A stretch of DNA of 31,720 nt, taken from NCBI GenBank assembly GCA_964623885.1, contig CAZUVM010000225.1, positions 1 through 31,720 on the forward strand, given 5' to 3'. The notes below the pieces were generated by a model, which did not search any database, had not been told where the DNA came from, and worked only from the letters and a program-made list of their open reading frames with translations. The stretch comes from CAZUVM01 sp964623885. Lineage in GTDB: Bacteria; Verrucomicrobiota; Verrucomicrobiia; Limisphaerales; UBA8199. Numbering within the stretch: position 1 is the stretch's first letter; the number at the start of each line of letters is the position of its first letter. Made by a program: the position numbers and the translations under genes. Positions 15,615 to 23,757 of the stretch are shown piece after piece.

Positions 15615-16124
15615 CTACCTTGCCAGCCCTGGCGGAGAGCGTCTGATAACCGCCGCATCAGCAACCATCGCGGGAAGCAGAGGGCTAGAAATCGGCGCGC
15701 GATCCAGCCAGAGCCAATAGCCGCTCAAAGCCTGGGTGACCTCAACGAAACGCTCAAAATCCGAAGGCTTCACCAAAAATGAATTGGCCCCAAGCTTATA
15801 CGCCAAATCGATGTCGCGTGCCTCATCGGAAGTGGTAAGGACAACAACCCGCATTGTGGTGAGAGCCGCTTGTTGGCGAATCCATTTGAGGACAGCGAAT
15901 CCATCCATCCCTGGCATTTTGAGATCCAGCAGAACAACTTTCGGCATCGGGAACTTTGTCCTATCGCCGTATTTCCCCTCCCCGGACAGGTATTGAACTG
16001 CTTCCTCACCCGTGCCAACCACTTGCAGCGGGTTCAATACTTTGGCTTTTCTGAACGCGCGCTGCAACAGCATCGCGTGATCCGGGTTGTCTTCGACCAG
16101 CAGAAAAAGCGACTGATTGGACAT
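15615..16124 (-). CDS. Rcp1-like single-domain response regulator
   Basis: A 169-residue receiver protein. The opening LLVEDNPDHAMLLQRAFRKA and the pattern GEGKYGDRTKFPMPKVVLLD are typical of the Rcp1 subgroup, whose members often work with phytochrome-like or hybrid kinases. D67 is the phospho-acceptor (LLDLKMPGMDG), and FLVKPSD carries the conserved lysine. About 25 residues follow the receiver without a recognisable domain. No photoreceptor or kinase gene is adjacent. The ATG at 16124 lacks a clear ribosome site. Its neighbour on the same strand downstream is the NarL-type regulator, after 133 bp. Confidence 0.92.
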   Translation of the reverse strand: MSNQSLFLLVEDNPDHAMLLQRAFRKAKVLNPLQVVGTGEEAVQYLSGEGKYGDRTKFPMPKVVLLDLKMPGMDGFAVLKWIRQQAALTTMRVVVLTTSDEARDIDLAYKLGANSFLVKPSDFERFVEVTQALSGYWLWLDRAPISSPLLPAMVADAAVIRRSPPGLAR

Positions 16125-16181
16125 AGTGATTTTGCTTAAAGATTAGGCTGCCTCGCATTCTCAAACCTATAGGGTTGATAC

Positions 16182-17312
16182 CTACCTGAGGCGACGCAGG
16201 CTCTTTTTTAAAGTATCGGCCAGCCGCATCTCCTCATTTGCCAATCGTTGTTGCAGAAGGGCGAGAACGGCAGCTTCTTCGGGACGCAAGCGTGTGAGAT
16301 TCTCGTCCATCTGATTTTGCGCGCGCCGTTTCAGCGTTTGAACCAGCGTGCCATCCAGGTATGCACCTAAGACTTCGGGATGGACATAGCATTTTCGGCA
16401 AATGGCCGCGGTATTGCCCAGGCGCTCAGCCACAGCCTCAATGGCCTGAACAATGTTCCTCTTTGCCTGAGCCTGCGAATCAAATTTCTGGAACTGCCGC
16501 AATGCCAGGGCGGCCAGCACCGTCCCGGCCCAAGTGCGAAAATCCTTGGCCGAGAATTCTGCCCCGGCGATTTCGCGGATGTACTCGTTCACGTCCTCGG
16601 AGCCGATGGCTTTTCGCTGGCCATCATCGTCGATATACTGAAACAGTTCCTGACCGGGGAGTTCCTGGCTATTCTTCACGATTTTCGCCAAGCGGCGGTC
16701 GTCGATATCAACCTCGTGCCACTTGCCGCCTTTGCCCCGGAAATGGAATCGCAAAGTCGAGCCGCGGGTTTTCACATGGCGATCTCGCATCGTGGTCAGG
16801 CCAAAGGAATCGTTTTCGCGCGCGTATTCGTCGTTGCCCACGCGAATCAGACTGACTTCCAGCAACCGCACAACAGTGGCGAGGACTTTGGTCCGCGGCA
16901 GTCCGGGTTGGGCAAGGTCTTTTTTCACGCGCTTGCGAATCCGCGGCAAAACCCGGCCAAAGGCAACCATGCGGGCATATTTCGTTTCGTCGCGAATCTC
17001 GCGCCATCGTGGATGATACCGGTTTTGCTTGCGCCCGCGCGCATCACGGCCCGTTGCCTGCAGATGGCCAGCCGGGTCGGGGCAAATCCAAACCTGCTGC
17101 CACGCGGGCGGAATCGCCGATGAACGGATTCGTTTCAGCACGGGTTCCTCGCGGACCAATTCGCCGGTCGGATAGCGGTAACGGAATCCCATTCCCGACT
17201 TTTCACGGACGATCCCCGGCATGTTATCGCTGACATATCGCAGCCCGGCCACACGGGCCGAATCGGGCGGGCTGCTGGATTCCGCCAGTGGTGGGATTTC
17301 AGGCTGCTTCAT
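16182..17312 (-). CDS. DNA topoisomerase IB (bacterial, poxvirus-like)
   Basis: A 376-residue type IB topoisomerase, which relaxes supercoils through a 3'-phosphotyrosyl intermediate. The N-terminal domain includes GMGFRYRYPTG and IRSSAIPPAW; the catalytic domain has the family motif QATGRDARGRKQNRYH. By alignment in mind with the vaccinia and Deinococcus enzymes, the catalytic set is R157 (LIRVGN), K194 (FRGKGG), R259 (KDFRTW), N300 (ERLGNT) and Y309 (RKCYVHP). Asparagine in place of the viral histidine is usual in bacterial members. The start at ATG 17312 overlaps the end of the AI-2E-family gene by 14 bases, so the two are probably one transcript. The frame is open further upstream, but that would overlap the neighbour by 150 bases and lacks conserved sequence. 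Confidence 0.94.
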   Translation of the reverse strand: MKQPEIPPLAESSSPPDSARVAGLRYVSDNMPGIVREKSGMGFRYRYPTGELVREEPVLKRIRSSAIPPAWQQVWICPDPAGHLQATGRDARGRKQNRYHPRWREIRDETKYARMVAFGRVLPRIRKRVKKDLAQPGLPRTKVLATVVRLLEVSLIRVGNDEYARENDSFGLTTMRDRHVKTRGSTLRFHFRGKGGKWHEVDIDDRRLAKIVKNSQELPGQELFQYIDDDGQRKAIGSEDVNEYIREIAGAEFSAKDFRTWAGTVLAALALRQFQKFDSQAQAKRNIVQAIEAVAERLGNTAAICRKCYVHPEVLGAYLDGTLVQTLKRRAQNQMDENLTRLRPEEAAVLALLQQRLANEEMRLADTLKKSLRRLR

Positions 17313-19167
17313 GCAGAGGATGGTTCGACCGTTCAGCCGGTTGCGGATGGAGCGGCAACAACGCCAGGACATGCGCCACGACCTGGTGGAGACTGGATGC
17401 CAGTTCGTCGGCATCCAACGGCGGCTGACGCTGTTTGACTTGATTGACATCGCCTTCGGTCAAAACCGCGCCAACCAGTTTGAGCCCCTTGAACTGTGTG
17501 TGGAGTCTGCGGCAAAGATAACGGGCGTGCAGGTACCCAAACGGCGGCACCGTGGTCACAGCAGCCACTTTGGGGTGCGCCTGCTCGACCTTTTCGAGCG
17601 ACTCGCTGGCAAGCGCACCGGCGGAGAGGGCCTGGGCCCTGATGCCGCGTTGCTTCAGCAACTCGGCCAGCATTATGGCAGCCAGTTCATCGGCCTCATC
17701 TCGCGCCGGGATGCAGATAACATTCGCTGCTGCCTCAGCGGTGATCACCTTGGGTTCCAATGTCTCTTTCCCGGCGGTTTGCGCTTTGCGGACATGATTT
17801 CCCTCACAGAGCTCGGGGGCGCGTTCTACAACGTCCTCCAGCAGAATGCGCGCGTTCTGAAAAATGGACCGGCGCTGGGCTTCATCGAGTTTGCCCTCGT
17901 GGCGATCTTCTTCCGCCAGGCTGAGCGCCGGGATAATGACCTGGTCGAATAAATCCTCGAGCGTCTTGCCCTCCAGAAATTCCTCCGCGACTTCCGTGGC
18001 TTCCTCGAGATCCATTGCCAGCAGCCGCTGGTAAAATCGCGTTTGGGCCGGCAACGCCGGTTCATCACTCAGGAGTACTCGCAGGAACCCGAGGTTCGGA
18101 ACGTGCCGGCCAATGACGACCACGCACACCGTCAACGGAGTCGCCAATAGCAGACCGACCGGCCCCCAAAGCCAGGTCCAAAACACCGCGGCGACCAGTA
18201 TGGCCAATGGCGAAACTCCGGTTGACGAGCCATACAAAAGCGGTTCGGCAAGGTTGTACATGAGCAAATCGATGCCAACATACAGGCCCGCCACTTCCGG
18301 TATCTTGGCCCAACCCGGCTCAACCGCAAACGCTACCGCCGCCGGCATCGTGGCCGCCACCCAGATGCCCAGGTACGGAATGTACCGAAACAACGCCGCC
18401 AATATCCCCCACAACACAGGATTCGGGACACCAACAAAATACAGTCCAATGCCCGCCAGGATCCCGAAGGTCACATTAACCACCAATTGCGCCAACAGGT
18501 AACGGCTTACTCGCTCGGCGGCGTCATCCAGCACTTTCGTGGTGAGATTCACCCGCCGCGCGCCCCCAAGGCGGATCAACCGATCCCTCAAATCTTCCCG
18601 CTCCACCAGCATGAACAAGACGAAAACGATCACGATCCCTGCGGTCAGCACGATCTCCAGCAGCGAGCCCATGATTTTCTGAACGAGCTCGATCGGCGAA
18701 AACGGCATCCGGCGAATCTCGACCGGCACGGGCCGTTCGTTAGGTGATTGATTCCCGTCGGCTGGCGGAGCCGGCGGGTTGAGTTCCTCACTGAAATTGC
18801 GCATCCAGCCGGTCACCCGACTTACCAGTCCACCGCCGGAGGTGCGGATCTTCTCCACCTTCCGGTGAATGTTGTGCTGATATTCCGGGAGCTTGTGTGC
18901 CAGATCGGAAAGTTGCGAGGCCATCAGCATGCCGATAGCCCCGAGCATGATAAACGAAACCAATACGGCCGTTACCGCCGCCGGAACTCGTCCCCAGCCC
19001 CAGTGTCGCAAACGTATGACTAACGGACCGAGCAGGAATGCCAACAAGATCGCCAGCGATAGCGGAATGAGTACCGTGCGGGCGAAGTGCAGTACCACGA
19101 CCACAATCAACAACGTCAGCAAGGTCGAAGCGCCGGGGCTGGGATGTGATCGGGTGCCGTTAGCCAC
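17299..19167 (-). CDS. AI-2E family transporter with long C-terminal cytoplasmic extension
   Basis: A 622-residue protein. Residues about 12-360 are the AI-2E/PerM membrane domain with roughly seven or eight segments (TVLIPLSLAILLAFLLGPL, FRYIPYLGIWVAA, ATPLTVCVVVIGRHVPNLG). Residues about 366-610 are a soluble extension: first a helical part (YQRLLAMDLEEATEVAEEF), then an alpha/beta part starting NVICIPARDEADELAAIML and running to GLKLVGAVLT, which resembles a B12-binding-type Rossmann fold without the cobalamin histidine motif. Classical members are about 350 residues. Transport substrate is unknown; the family name is historical. The start is GTG 19167 with no clear ribosome site. The gene overlaps topoisomerase IB by 14 bases. 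Confidence 0.9.
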   Translation of the reverse strand: MANGTRSHPSPGASTLLTLLIVVVVLHFARTVLIPLSLAILLAFLLGPLVIRLRHWGWGRVPAAVTAVLVSFIMLGAIGMLMASQLSDLAHKLPEYQHNIHRKVEKIRTSGGGLVSRVTGWMRNFSEELNPPAPPADGNQSPNERPVPVEIRRMPFSPIELVQKIMGSLLEIVLTAGIVIVFVLFMLVEREDLRDRLIRLGGARRVNLTTKVLDDAAERVSRYLLAQLVVNVTFGILAGIGLYFVGVPNPVLWGILAALFRYIPYLGIWVAATMPAAVAFAVEPGWAKIPEVAGLYVGIDLLMYNLAEPLLYGSSTGVSPLAILVAAVFWTWLWGPVGLLLATPLTVCVVVIGRHVPNLGFLRVLLSDEPALPAQTRFYQRLLAMDLEEATEVAEEFLEGKTLEDLFDQVIIPALSLAEEDRHEGKLDEAQRRSIFQNARILLEDVVERAPELCEGNHVRKAQTAGKETLEPKVITAEAAANVICIPARDEADELAAIMLAELLKQRGIRAQALSAGALASESLEKVEQAHPKVAAVTTVPPFGYLHARYLCRRLHTQFKGLKLVGAVLTEGDVNQVKQRQPPLDADELASSLHQVVAHVLALLPLHPQPAERSNHPLHEAA

Positions 19168-19345
19168 TGTTGTTCGGTGTCTTTAACAGCCGGCAGAAAC
19201 GCCGACCTGTCAAATTAAGCTCAAAATCGCCACGCTGGGATGCGGTTGAATACCCAGTAATGCGGAATCTAATGCCCTGGCAATTGACTTTTTCTCGGTC
19301 TTGTCCATTGACTCGCAGGCAAAACCAACGACGTTGCTCCCAGCG

Positions 19346-19744
19346 ATGACCGATCCGCTCCAAAAACGCCTCGAGGACGTCCGGCATGCGCTGCTTGTGC
19401 TGCACAAAGCGCTGGTCGAGTCCGAGCGGGTCACCTACGAGAAAACCGTCGGCACCATCCCGTCACCGAACCATTTCCTCAAATTGCTCACGGAAGATCC
19501 CTGGTTTGCCTGGCTGCAACCGCTATCGCAACTCATCATCTCCATTGACGAGGCGCTCGACGCCAACGAACCGCTGACACCGTCGATCATCGAGGCCACC
19601 TCCAAGCAAACCCGCTCGTTGCTCGCGCCGTCAGAAAACAGCGAGAGTTTTCCCCGCCATTACTTCGATGCGCTACAGCGGGACCCCGATGTGGTCCTCG
19701 CTCACGGCGAAGTGATGAAGACGCTAGGGAAGCGCAAGCCATGA
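19346..19744 (+). CDS. Conserved hypothetical protein, helical
   Basis: A 132-residue protein without a domain I can name. It is predicted to be mostly helical and soluble: LQKRLEDVRHALLVLHKALVE near the N-terminus, then FLKLLTEDPWFAWLQPLSQL and IISIDEAL. Similar short proteins of unknown function occur in bacteria, but I cannot attach a family with confidence. I chose ATG 19346; an in-frame TTG at 19301 would add 15 residues. Two TTGACT sequences lie upstream (19284-19289 and 19308-19313), the second about 32 bases before the ATG with GTTGCT in between, a layout like that of the M20 peptidase promoter. It is divergent from the AI-2E-family gene and converges on the ferredoxin gene. Confidence 0.75.
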   Translation: MTDPLQKRLEDVRHALLVLHKALVESERVTYEKTVGTIPSPNHFLKLLTEDPWFAWLQPLSQLIISIDEALDANEPLTPSIIEATSKQTRSLLAPSENSESFPRHYFDALQRDPDVVLAHGEVMKTLGKRKP

Positions 19745-19749
19745 GGCAT

Positions 19750-19780
19750 AAAAAAAGCCCGCAGCGTTCGGCCGCGGGCC
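19750..19780 (-). terminator. Rho-independent terminator of the ferredoxin gene
   Basis: On the minus strand GCCCGC, a loop of about eleven bases beginning GGCCGAACG, and GCGGGC form a stem that is followed by TTTTTTT. It starts about 20 bp after the ferredoxin stop codon. It also sits just after the stop of the convergent hypothetical gene, but the T-run faces only the minus strand. Confidence 0.88.
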
Positions 19781-19798
19781 AAAGACAAACGGCTTGGA

Positions 19799-20032
19799 CT
19801 ATGCCCCATTATCGCCGATGGCTTCCACCGGGCAGCCTTCCTTGGCTTCCTTGCAACGGGCTTCTTCCTCAGGCGACTCCGGCTGTTTGTAAACATATGA
19901 ATAGCCGCCGTCCTCGTTGCGTTTGAAATTATCCGGCGGCGTCTCGCGGCACAGGTCGCAATCAATGCATTGGTTGTCCACGTAGTACTTTCCCGCCGTG
20001 TTTTCCGGATATTTATTTGCGACGTCAGCCAT
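19799..20032 (-). CDS. Ferredoxin, single iron-sulfur cluster type
   Basis: A 77-residue electron carrier. C22-x2-C25-x2-C28 (QCIDCDLCRETPP) plus a distant C67 followed by proline (GCPVEAIG) form the classic ligand set for one [4Fe-4S] cluster, possibly interconvertible to [3Fe-4S]. C60 is an additional cysteine that could form a disulfide or be a spare ligand. The protein is acidic, as expected. It stands alone with its own promoter (20058-20086) and terminator, so no partner enzyme can be inferred from position. The ATG at 20032 has no ribosome site but a T-rich leader directly before it (AAAATTTTTT). Confidence 0.93.
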   Translation of the reverse strand: MADVANKYPENTAGKYYVDNQCIDCDLCRETPPDNFKRNEDGGYSYVYKQPESPEEEARCKEAKEGCPVEAIGDNGA

Positions 20033-20057
20033 AAAAAATTTTCAGTTTTGTGCGGCG

Positions 20058-20086
20058 AATATGAACATCGTCTCCTTCATTGGCAA
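20058..20086 (-). promoter_or_regulatory. Promoter of the ferredoxin gene
   Basis: TTGCCA (20081-20086) and CATATT (20058-20063) on the minus strand are 17 bp apart, with matches of five and four out of six to the sigma-70 consensus. The transcript would begin about 20-25 bases before the ATG at 20032. Confidence 0.5.
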
Positions 20087-20331
20087 GTGCAATTGCGGAT
20101 TTTTACATGACGCCGCAACGCTCCGGTGAACAACACGTGAACAACTCTGGCGCTTCTGAATTGACAGTCGGCAAAGCGGCTGCTTTTGCCTCACCCTGCC
20201 CAACTTTCTATTGTGTGAGGATTGGGAATGGTACCCATAAGCTAAGGTTTTATGCGCTTCATTCGCAGCTTTGGCTCGACGGTCGCTCAAGTGAATAAAC
20301 TGGTGATAACCCGTGTGAATAACCCTGCCGC

Positions 20332-20359
20332 TTGACACCCCGAATCTGGTTGTTAGCTT
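20332..20359 (+). promoter_or_regulatory. Promoter of the M20 peptidase gene, near-leaderless
   Basis: A perfect TTGACA (20332-20337) is followed after 16 bp by TAGCTT (20354-20359), within TGTTAGCTT. The expected start of transcription is about 20366, within a few bases of ATG 20369, so the messenger would have almost no leader. There is no room for a ribosome site. Confidence 0.55.
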
Positions 20360-20368
20360 CCGCGGCGC

Positions 20369-22153
20369 ATGGCAACGCCTCGAAAGCGGCTGACGCCGCG
20401 GCGACAGCAGACAGGCGATTCCGGTCGCCGCTGGCTGGGCAGGTTGCGAGGGCGCGCGCGCTCCCCTGCCTTCCTCCGCTACGTTCGAGAGCTGCTGCTC
20501 GAACTCTGCCGGATAGATACCACGCCCAAATCGGATGTGAGCCAAATGCGGGCCGCCGAGGACGCCTGCTTTCGGATTTTGGAACGCGAGCTGCAGGCAT
20601 TGGCTCTGCCTGACGCACGACTGGAGCGGCGCCCTGTTTGCCCCGCAATTCAGGACCATCCCGCTTACTCATTGCTCCATTTCACCAAAACGCCTGAACG
20701 GCCGGAAGGCCTTTCCGCAGAAAAGGCCTACACAAACCGAGCCAATCTGGTTTATGTCTTGCCGGGCATGCAACGTTCCAAGCTCGGCCAATCGCTCGCG
20801 CTAAATGCGCACCTCGACGTTGTGGCCCCCTATTTTCCACCGTACTCAAAAGGTGGCTCGATCTTCGGCCGCGGTGCCTGCGACGACAAGGGACCGGTGG
20901 TCAGCGTTGTTGCGGCGTTGAAACTGACGGCCGAACTGCTCGACGAAGCCGGCATCACGTGCAACCGGAATTTGGCGGCGATGTTTGTGGTGGAAGAGGA
21001 AACAGGCGGCAACGGTTCGCTTTCGCTCGCGCTGGATCGGCAACTAAAAAGTCTCTACGACAGCATTCTGGTGTGCGAGTGCACTGGATTGAAAATCCAT
21101 CCCGCCAACCGCGGCGCGGTCTGGTATCGCGCCCGGCTGTCGCCTTTGCCGGGTGTGTCGCCGCTCGAGCTTTACGCTTTCATCAATGAGGAGATGGAGA
21201 AGGAAGGATTGGCATTGCGGGCGGAGAGCCGCCAGGATCTGTTCCCTCAACGCCCAGTCCAAACCTGCCATGGCATCATTGGTCCTTTCGGAGAACATCC
21301 CAGCCGGATTTGCGGTGAGGTCGCCTTTGTAATCGCATGTGCGGGACCGCCCGATAAAGCGCTCGAATATCTTGTGCGCGATTGCCTCGATTTCGGCTTG
21401 GCGGGTTATATTGGCATTTACGGTGATAAGACAAAGGTTGTGGAACCCCACACCAGGAAGCCGCTGATCTCCCGTCATTATGACCTGAGACTCCAAGGCA
21501 ACACCGTGCGAGTCGCAGTGCATGGCGCCACCGGACATATGGGCGCTATCCGCGAACGCGATGGCGCCATCACGAAAATGGCGCATTTGGTCAGGAGCCT
21601 CGTGGTTTCGAAGGCCAGGTTGGAATCGCTGGCGGGCGGACCGGTCCGAATCGAACTGGCAGCAAACGCTGATGCGCCGCCCGCAGGCACCGCGGAACTG
21701 AACGCCGAAGGCGGGCAAGGCTTCGTCCCGACTCACCGCATCGAAGAAGTAATGGAACGCCTGCGGCTGGCCGCCCAACGCGGAGCCGAAAACTATCTGC
21801 GGCGGCTTGATCGTCCGGAGAAAGGCGATCAGGTTGTGGAAATGACCTATGAGAAACTTCACAACGCGGCCTTCGCTGGCGATCCGAATTCGGACACGAT
21901 GCATCGGGCGCTTGCCGCAGCTCGGTTATGCCGTTTGATGAACAACGAACCGGTGCTGGGTTGGACTGTCTCCTGCGATGCGCGCCTTTTCGCCACTGAG
22001 TACCCGGACATGCCTGTGCTGACGTTCGGTCCCGGTCAACTCGCCTGGGCGCATTCCGATCAGGAACAAATCGAGTTGCACGAAATCATTCAGGCGGCTG
22101 AGTTCCTGGCGCTTTTCGTACTGATGCAAACCGGAACGATCGTCGTCGGATAG
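20369..22153 (+). CDS. M20-family zinc metallopeptidase, large form
   Basis: A 594-residue M20 peptidase or amidohydrolase. Family motifs are ALNAHLDVV (H148, D150), IFGRGACDDKGPVV (bridging aspartate D172) and VVEEETGGNGSL (catalytic/metal glutamates around 209-211). A late histidine in the C-terminal part (AHSDQEQIELHEII) completes the metal set. It is about 150-200 residues longer than common M20 enzymes such as DapE or ArgE, with extra sequence before the first motif (arginine-rich residues 1-35) and within the lid region. There is no signal peptide. A di- or aminopeptidase acting on cytoplasmic substrates is likely, but the substrate is unknown. The start is supported by the promoter just upstream. 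The oxidoreductase gene begins 16 bases after its stop, so both probably share one transcript. Confidence 0.9.
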   Translation: MATPRKRLTPRRQQTGDSGRRWLGRLRGRARSPAFLRYVRELLLELCRIDTTPKSDVSQMRAAEDACFRILERELQALALPDARLERRPVCPAIQDHPAYSLLHFTKTPERPEGLSAEKAYTNRANLVYVLPGMQRSKLGQSLALNAHLDVVAPYFPPYSKGGSIFGRGACDDKGPVVSVVAALKLTAELLDEAGITCNRNLAAMFVVEEETGGNGSLSLALDRQLKSLYDSILVCECTGLKIHPANRGAVWYRARLSPLPGVSPLELYAFINEEMEKEGLALRAESRQDLFPQRPVQTCHGIIGPFGEHPSRICGEVAFVIACAGPPDKALEYLVRDCLDFGLAGYIGIYGDKTKVVEPHTRKPLISRHYDLRLQGNTVRVAVHGATGHMGAIRERDGAITKMAHLVRSLVVSKARLESLAGGPVRIELAANADAPPAGTAELNAEGGQGFVPTHRIEEVMERLRLAAQRGAENYLRRLDRPEKGDQVVEMTYEKLHNAAFAGDPNSDTMHRALAAARLCRLMNNEPVLGWTVSCDARLFATEYPDMPVLTFGPGQLAWAHSDQEQIELHEIIQAAEFLALFVLMQTGTIVVG

Positions 22154-22169
22154 ATTGCAGATTGATTTC

Positions 22170-23354
22170 ATGAACTCCAAGCTCCGCCTGGGCATCATTG
22201 GCGCCGGCGCTGTCGTGCGCGAAATCTACCAATATCTTTATTTCCGCAGTGCCTATTCAGGCCTCTTTGAAATCGCTGCAGTGGCTGAGCCTAATGAGCA
22301 GTTCCGGAATTGGTTTGGTGAGTTGGCGGGCCTGCCGCCGGCGCGCCGATTTGCCTCGTACCAGGAAATGCTCGCGACGGTTCAACTCGATGCCGTCCAG
22401 GTAAACACGCCGGACCATCTGCACTTTGGCCCGACGGTCGCCGCTCTGGAAGCTGGACTGGACGTGGTCGTACCTAAACCCACTGCAGCCACTGTCCGGG
22501 ATGCCCACGCCATGATCCAGGCGGCCAGGAAAACCGGCCGGTTTCTTGGCGTCGATTTTCATAAACGGGATGACCCGCGCCTGAAAGAGGCTGAGGCGCG
22601 ATTCAAAACCGGCCGTTACGGCGTATTTCAGGCGGGCGTTTTCTACATGTTGGATAAGCTCCTGGTTGCCGATCCAAATCATGATCCTCGATTCTTTGCG
22701 TCACCGGATTTTGCCGAAAAAAACACGCCCGTCTCATTCCTCACCGTGCACATGGCCGACGCGCTCATGCAAATTGTTCGGCTCAAGCCGGTACAGGTTC
22801 GCGCCACTGGCTTCGCTCACAAGTTGCCGTCGCTTCGCCCGCAGGCGGTTCATGGTTACGACGTGGTCGATACTGAAATTGTATTCTCCGGCGGATCGCA
22901 GGCGCATATTCTCACCGGTTGGGCGCTCCCCAACAGCGCGTGGGCAACCACCGTCCAGTCCGGACGTTTAATTTGCTCGGAGGGCCTCATCGATCTGAAC
23001 CTCGACATGCCCGGTCTCCGCGAAATCCACCCCGACGGCATTTTTGAGGTCAATCCCCTCTTCCGGAACTTCGAGAAGGACGGAACCGTGAGCGGTTATG
23101 GAATCAGCAGCCCCGGCCGATTGTATCAACAGCTTGCGGCCTGGCGTGGCGGAGAACTCTCACCTGCAGAGCGTGAAGCAGCACTCGATCCAATGACTCT
23201 CGGATTCTACACAACCCTGGTACTTGAGGCGGCTGAAAAAAGTCTTAAGGAAGGGAAACAACTGTCGGGCGGCGCCACTCATGGCGTTGCCGTCGACCTC
23301 AAGAAACTGCTGATCGATCAACTTGGCGAAGTCGCCGCTTCGCAGTATGGCTAA
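22170..23354 (+). CDS. Gfo/Idh/MocA-family oxidoreductase
   Basis: A 394-residue NAD(P)-dependent dehydrogenase of the sugar-type Gfo/Idh/MocA family. The Rossmann motif is LGIIGAGAVVREIY at about residues 7-20. The segment DAVQVNTPDHLHFGPTVAALEAG and the KP motif (VVPKPTAATV, in place of the usual EKP) mark the end of the cofactor domain; the lysine there is conserved for catalysis. The C-terminal alpha/beta domain includes FLTVHMADALMQIVRL, whose histidine is the probable second catalytic residue. Substrate unknown. ATG 22170 was chosen over an in-frame TTG at 22155. Its position right after the M20 peptidase gene suggests co-expression, though no common pathway is evident. Confidence 0.93.
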   Translation: MNSKLRLGIIGAGAVVREIYQYLYFRSAYSGLFEIAAVAEPNEQFRNWFGELAGLPPARRFASYQEMLATVQLDAVQVNTPDHLHFGPTVAALEAGLDVVVPKPTAATVRDAHAMIQAARKTGRFLGVDFHKRDDPRLKEAEARFKTGRYGVFQAGVFYMLDKLLVADPNHDPRFFASPDFAEKNTPVSFLTVHMADALMQIVRLKPVQVRATGFAHKLPSLRPQAVHGYDVVDTEIVFSGGSQAHILTGWALPNSAWATTVQSGRLICSEGLIDLNLDMPGLREIHPDGIFEVNPLFRNFEKDGTVSGYGISSPGRLYQQLAAWRGGELSPAEREAALDPMTLGFYTTLVLEAAEKSLKEGKQLSGGATHGVAVDLKKLLIDQLGEVAASQYG

Positions 23355-23757
23355 GCGTTTCGCCGTGGCCCCGATATTTCGCGATTGCGAGACTCGAACG
23401 CGCGTTGACCCTGTAGTCTTGCCTCCGAGCTCTTGTCATTCCCACAAGTATTGCGGAAGTGCTTAAACAAAATTGACTCGTCAACTTAGTGACGGCGGCC
23501 ATAAACCCGTAGGGTTTATAGACTGTCCGGCCCACCCACCATTTTGTTTTTGTTTTTCGGCGGCGCCCGACCTGAGCGGAAGACGCCTGTGCCTAAGTCG
23601 GCGCCGCCGAAAAACAAAAAACGAAGAAAAACAGGGGTGCGGTTCGTGCTATAAACAGGTCACCGCTAACGCGGTTTCCGCGGACCGCGTCAGCAAAGCT
23701 CATCTATGATCGAAGGAGGTTGGGATAATGACAAGGGGTCGGAGGCCTGTATCATCG
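23355..23757. other. Gene-free stretch with three inverted repeats
   Basis: The 403-bp gap lies between two convergent genes and has no supported gene. It holds a perfect 8-bp hairpin ATAAACCC-GTA-GGGTTTAT at 23501-23519, a 77-bp inverted repeat at 23546-23622 and an 11-bp hairpin (one mismatch) at 23665-23694. The sequence AAGGAGGTTGGGATAATG near 23715-23730 looks like a ribosome site with a start, but the frame after it is not a convincing gene. Confidence 0.55.
23546..23622. repeat. Long inverted repeat with T-rich and GC-rich arms
   Basis: The left arm (TTTTTGTTTTTCGGCGGCG followed by CCCGAC) is the near-perfect complement of the right arm (GTCGGCGCCGCCG followed by AAAAACAAAAAA); one base differs. 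About 25 bp separate the arms. The T-run precedes and the A-run follows the stem on either strand, which is the opposite of a terminator, so a mobile-element remnant is more likely. Confidence 0.7.

Noticed and set aside
16380..17123. Plus-strand frame of 247 codons
   Set aside because: It is antisense to topoisomerase IB, whose catalytic residues are all in place.
20042..20659. Minus-strand frame of 205 codons upstream of the ferredoxin
   Set aside because: It overlaps the promoters listed here and the start of the M20 peptidase gene; the text is low in conserved-looking sequence.
23546..23622. Bidirectional terminator
   Set aside because: T-run and A-run are on the wrong sides of the stem for both strands.
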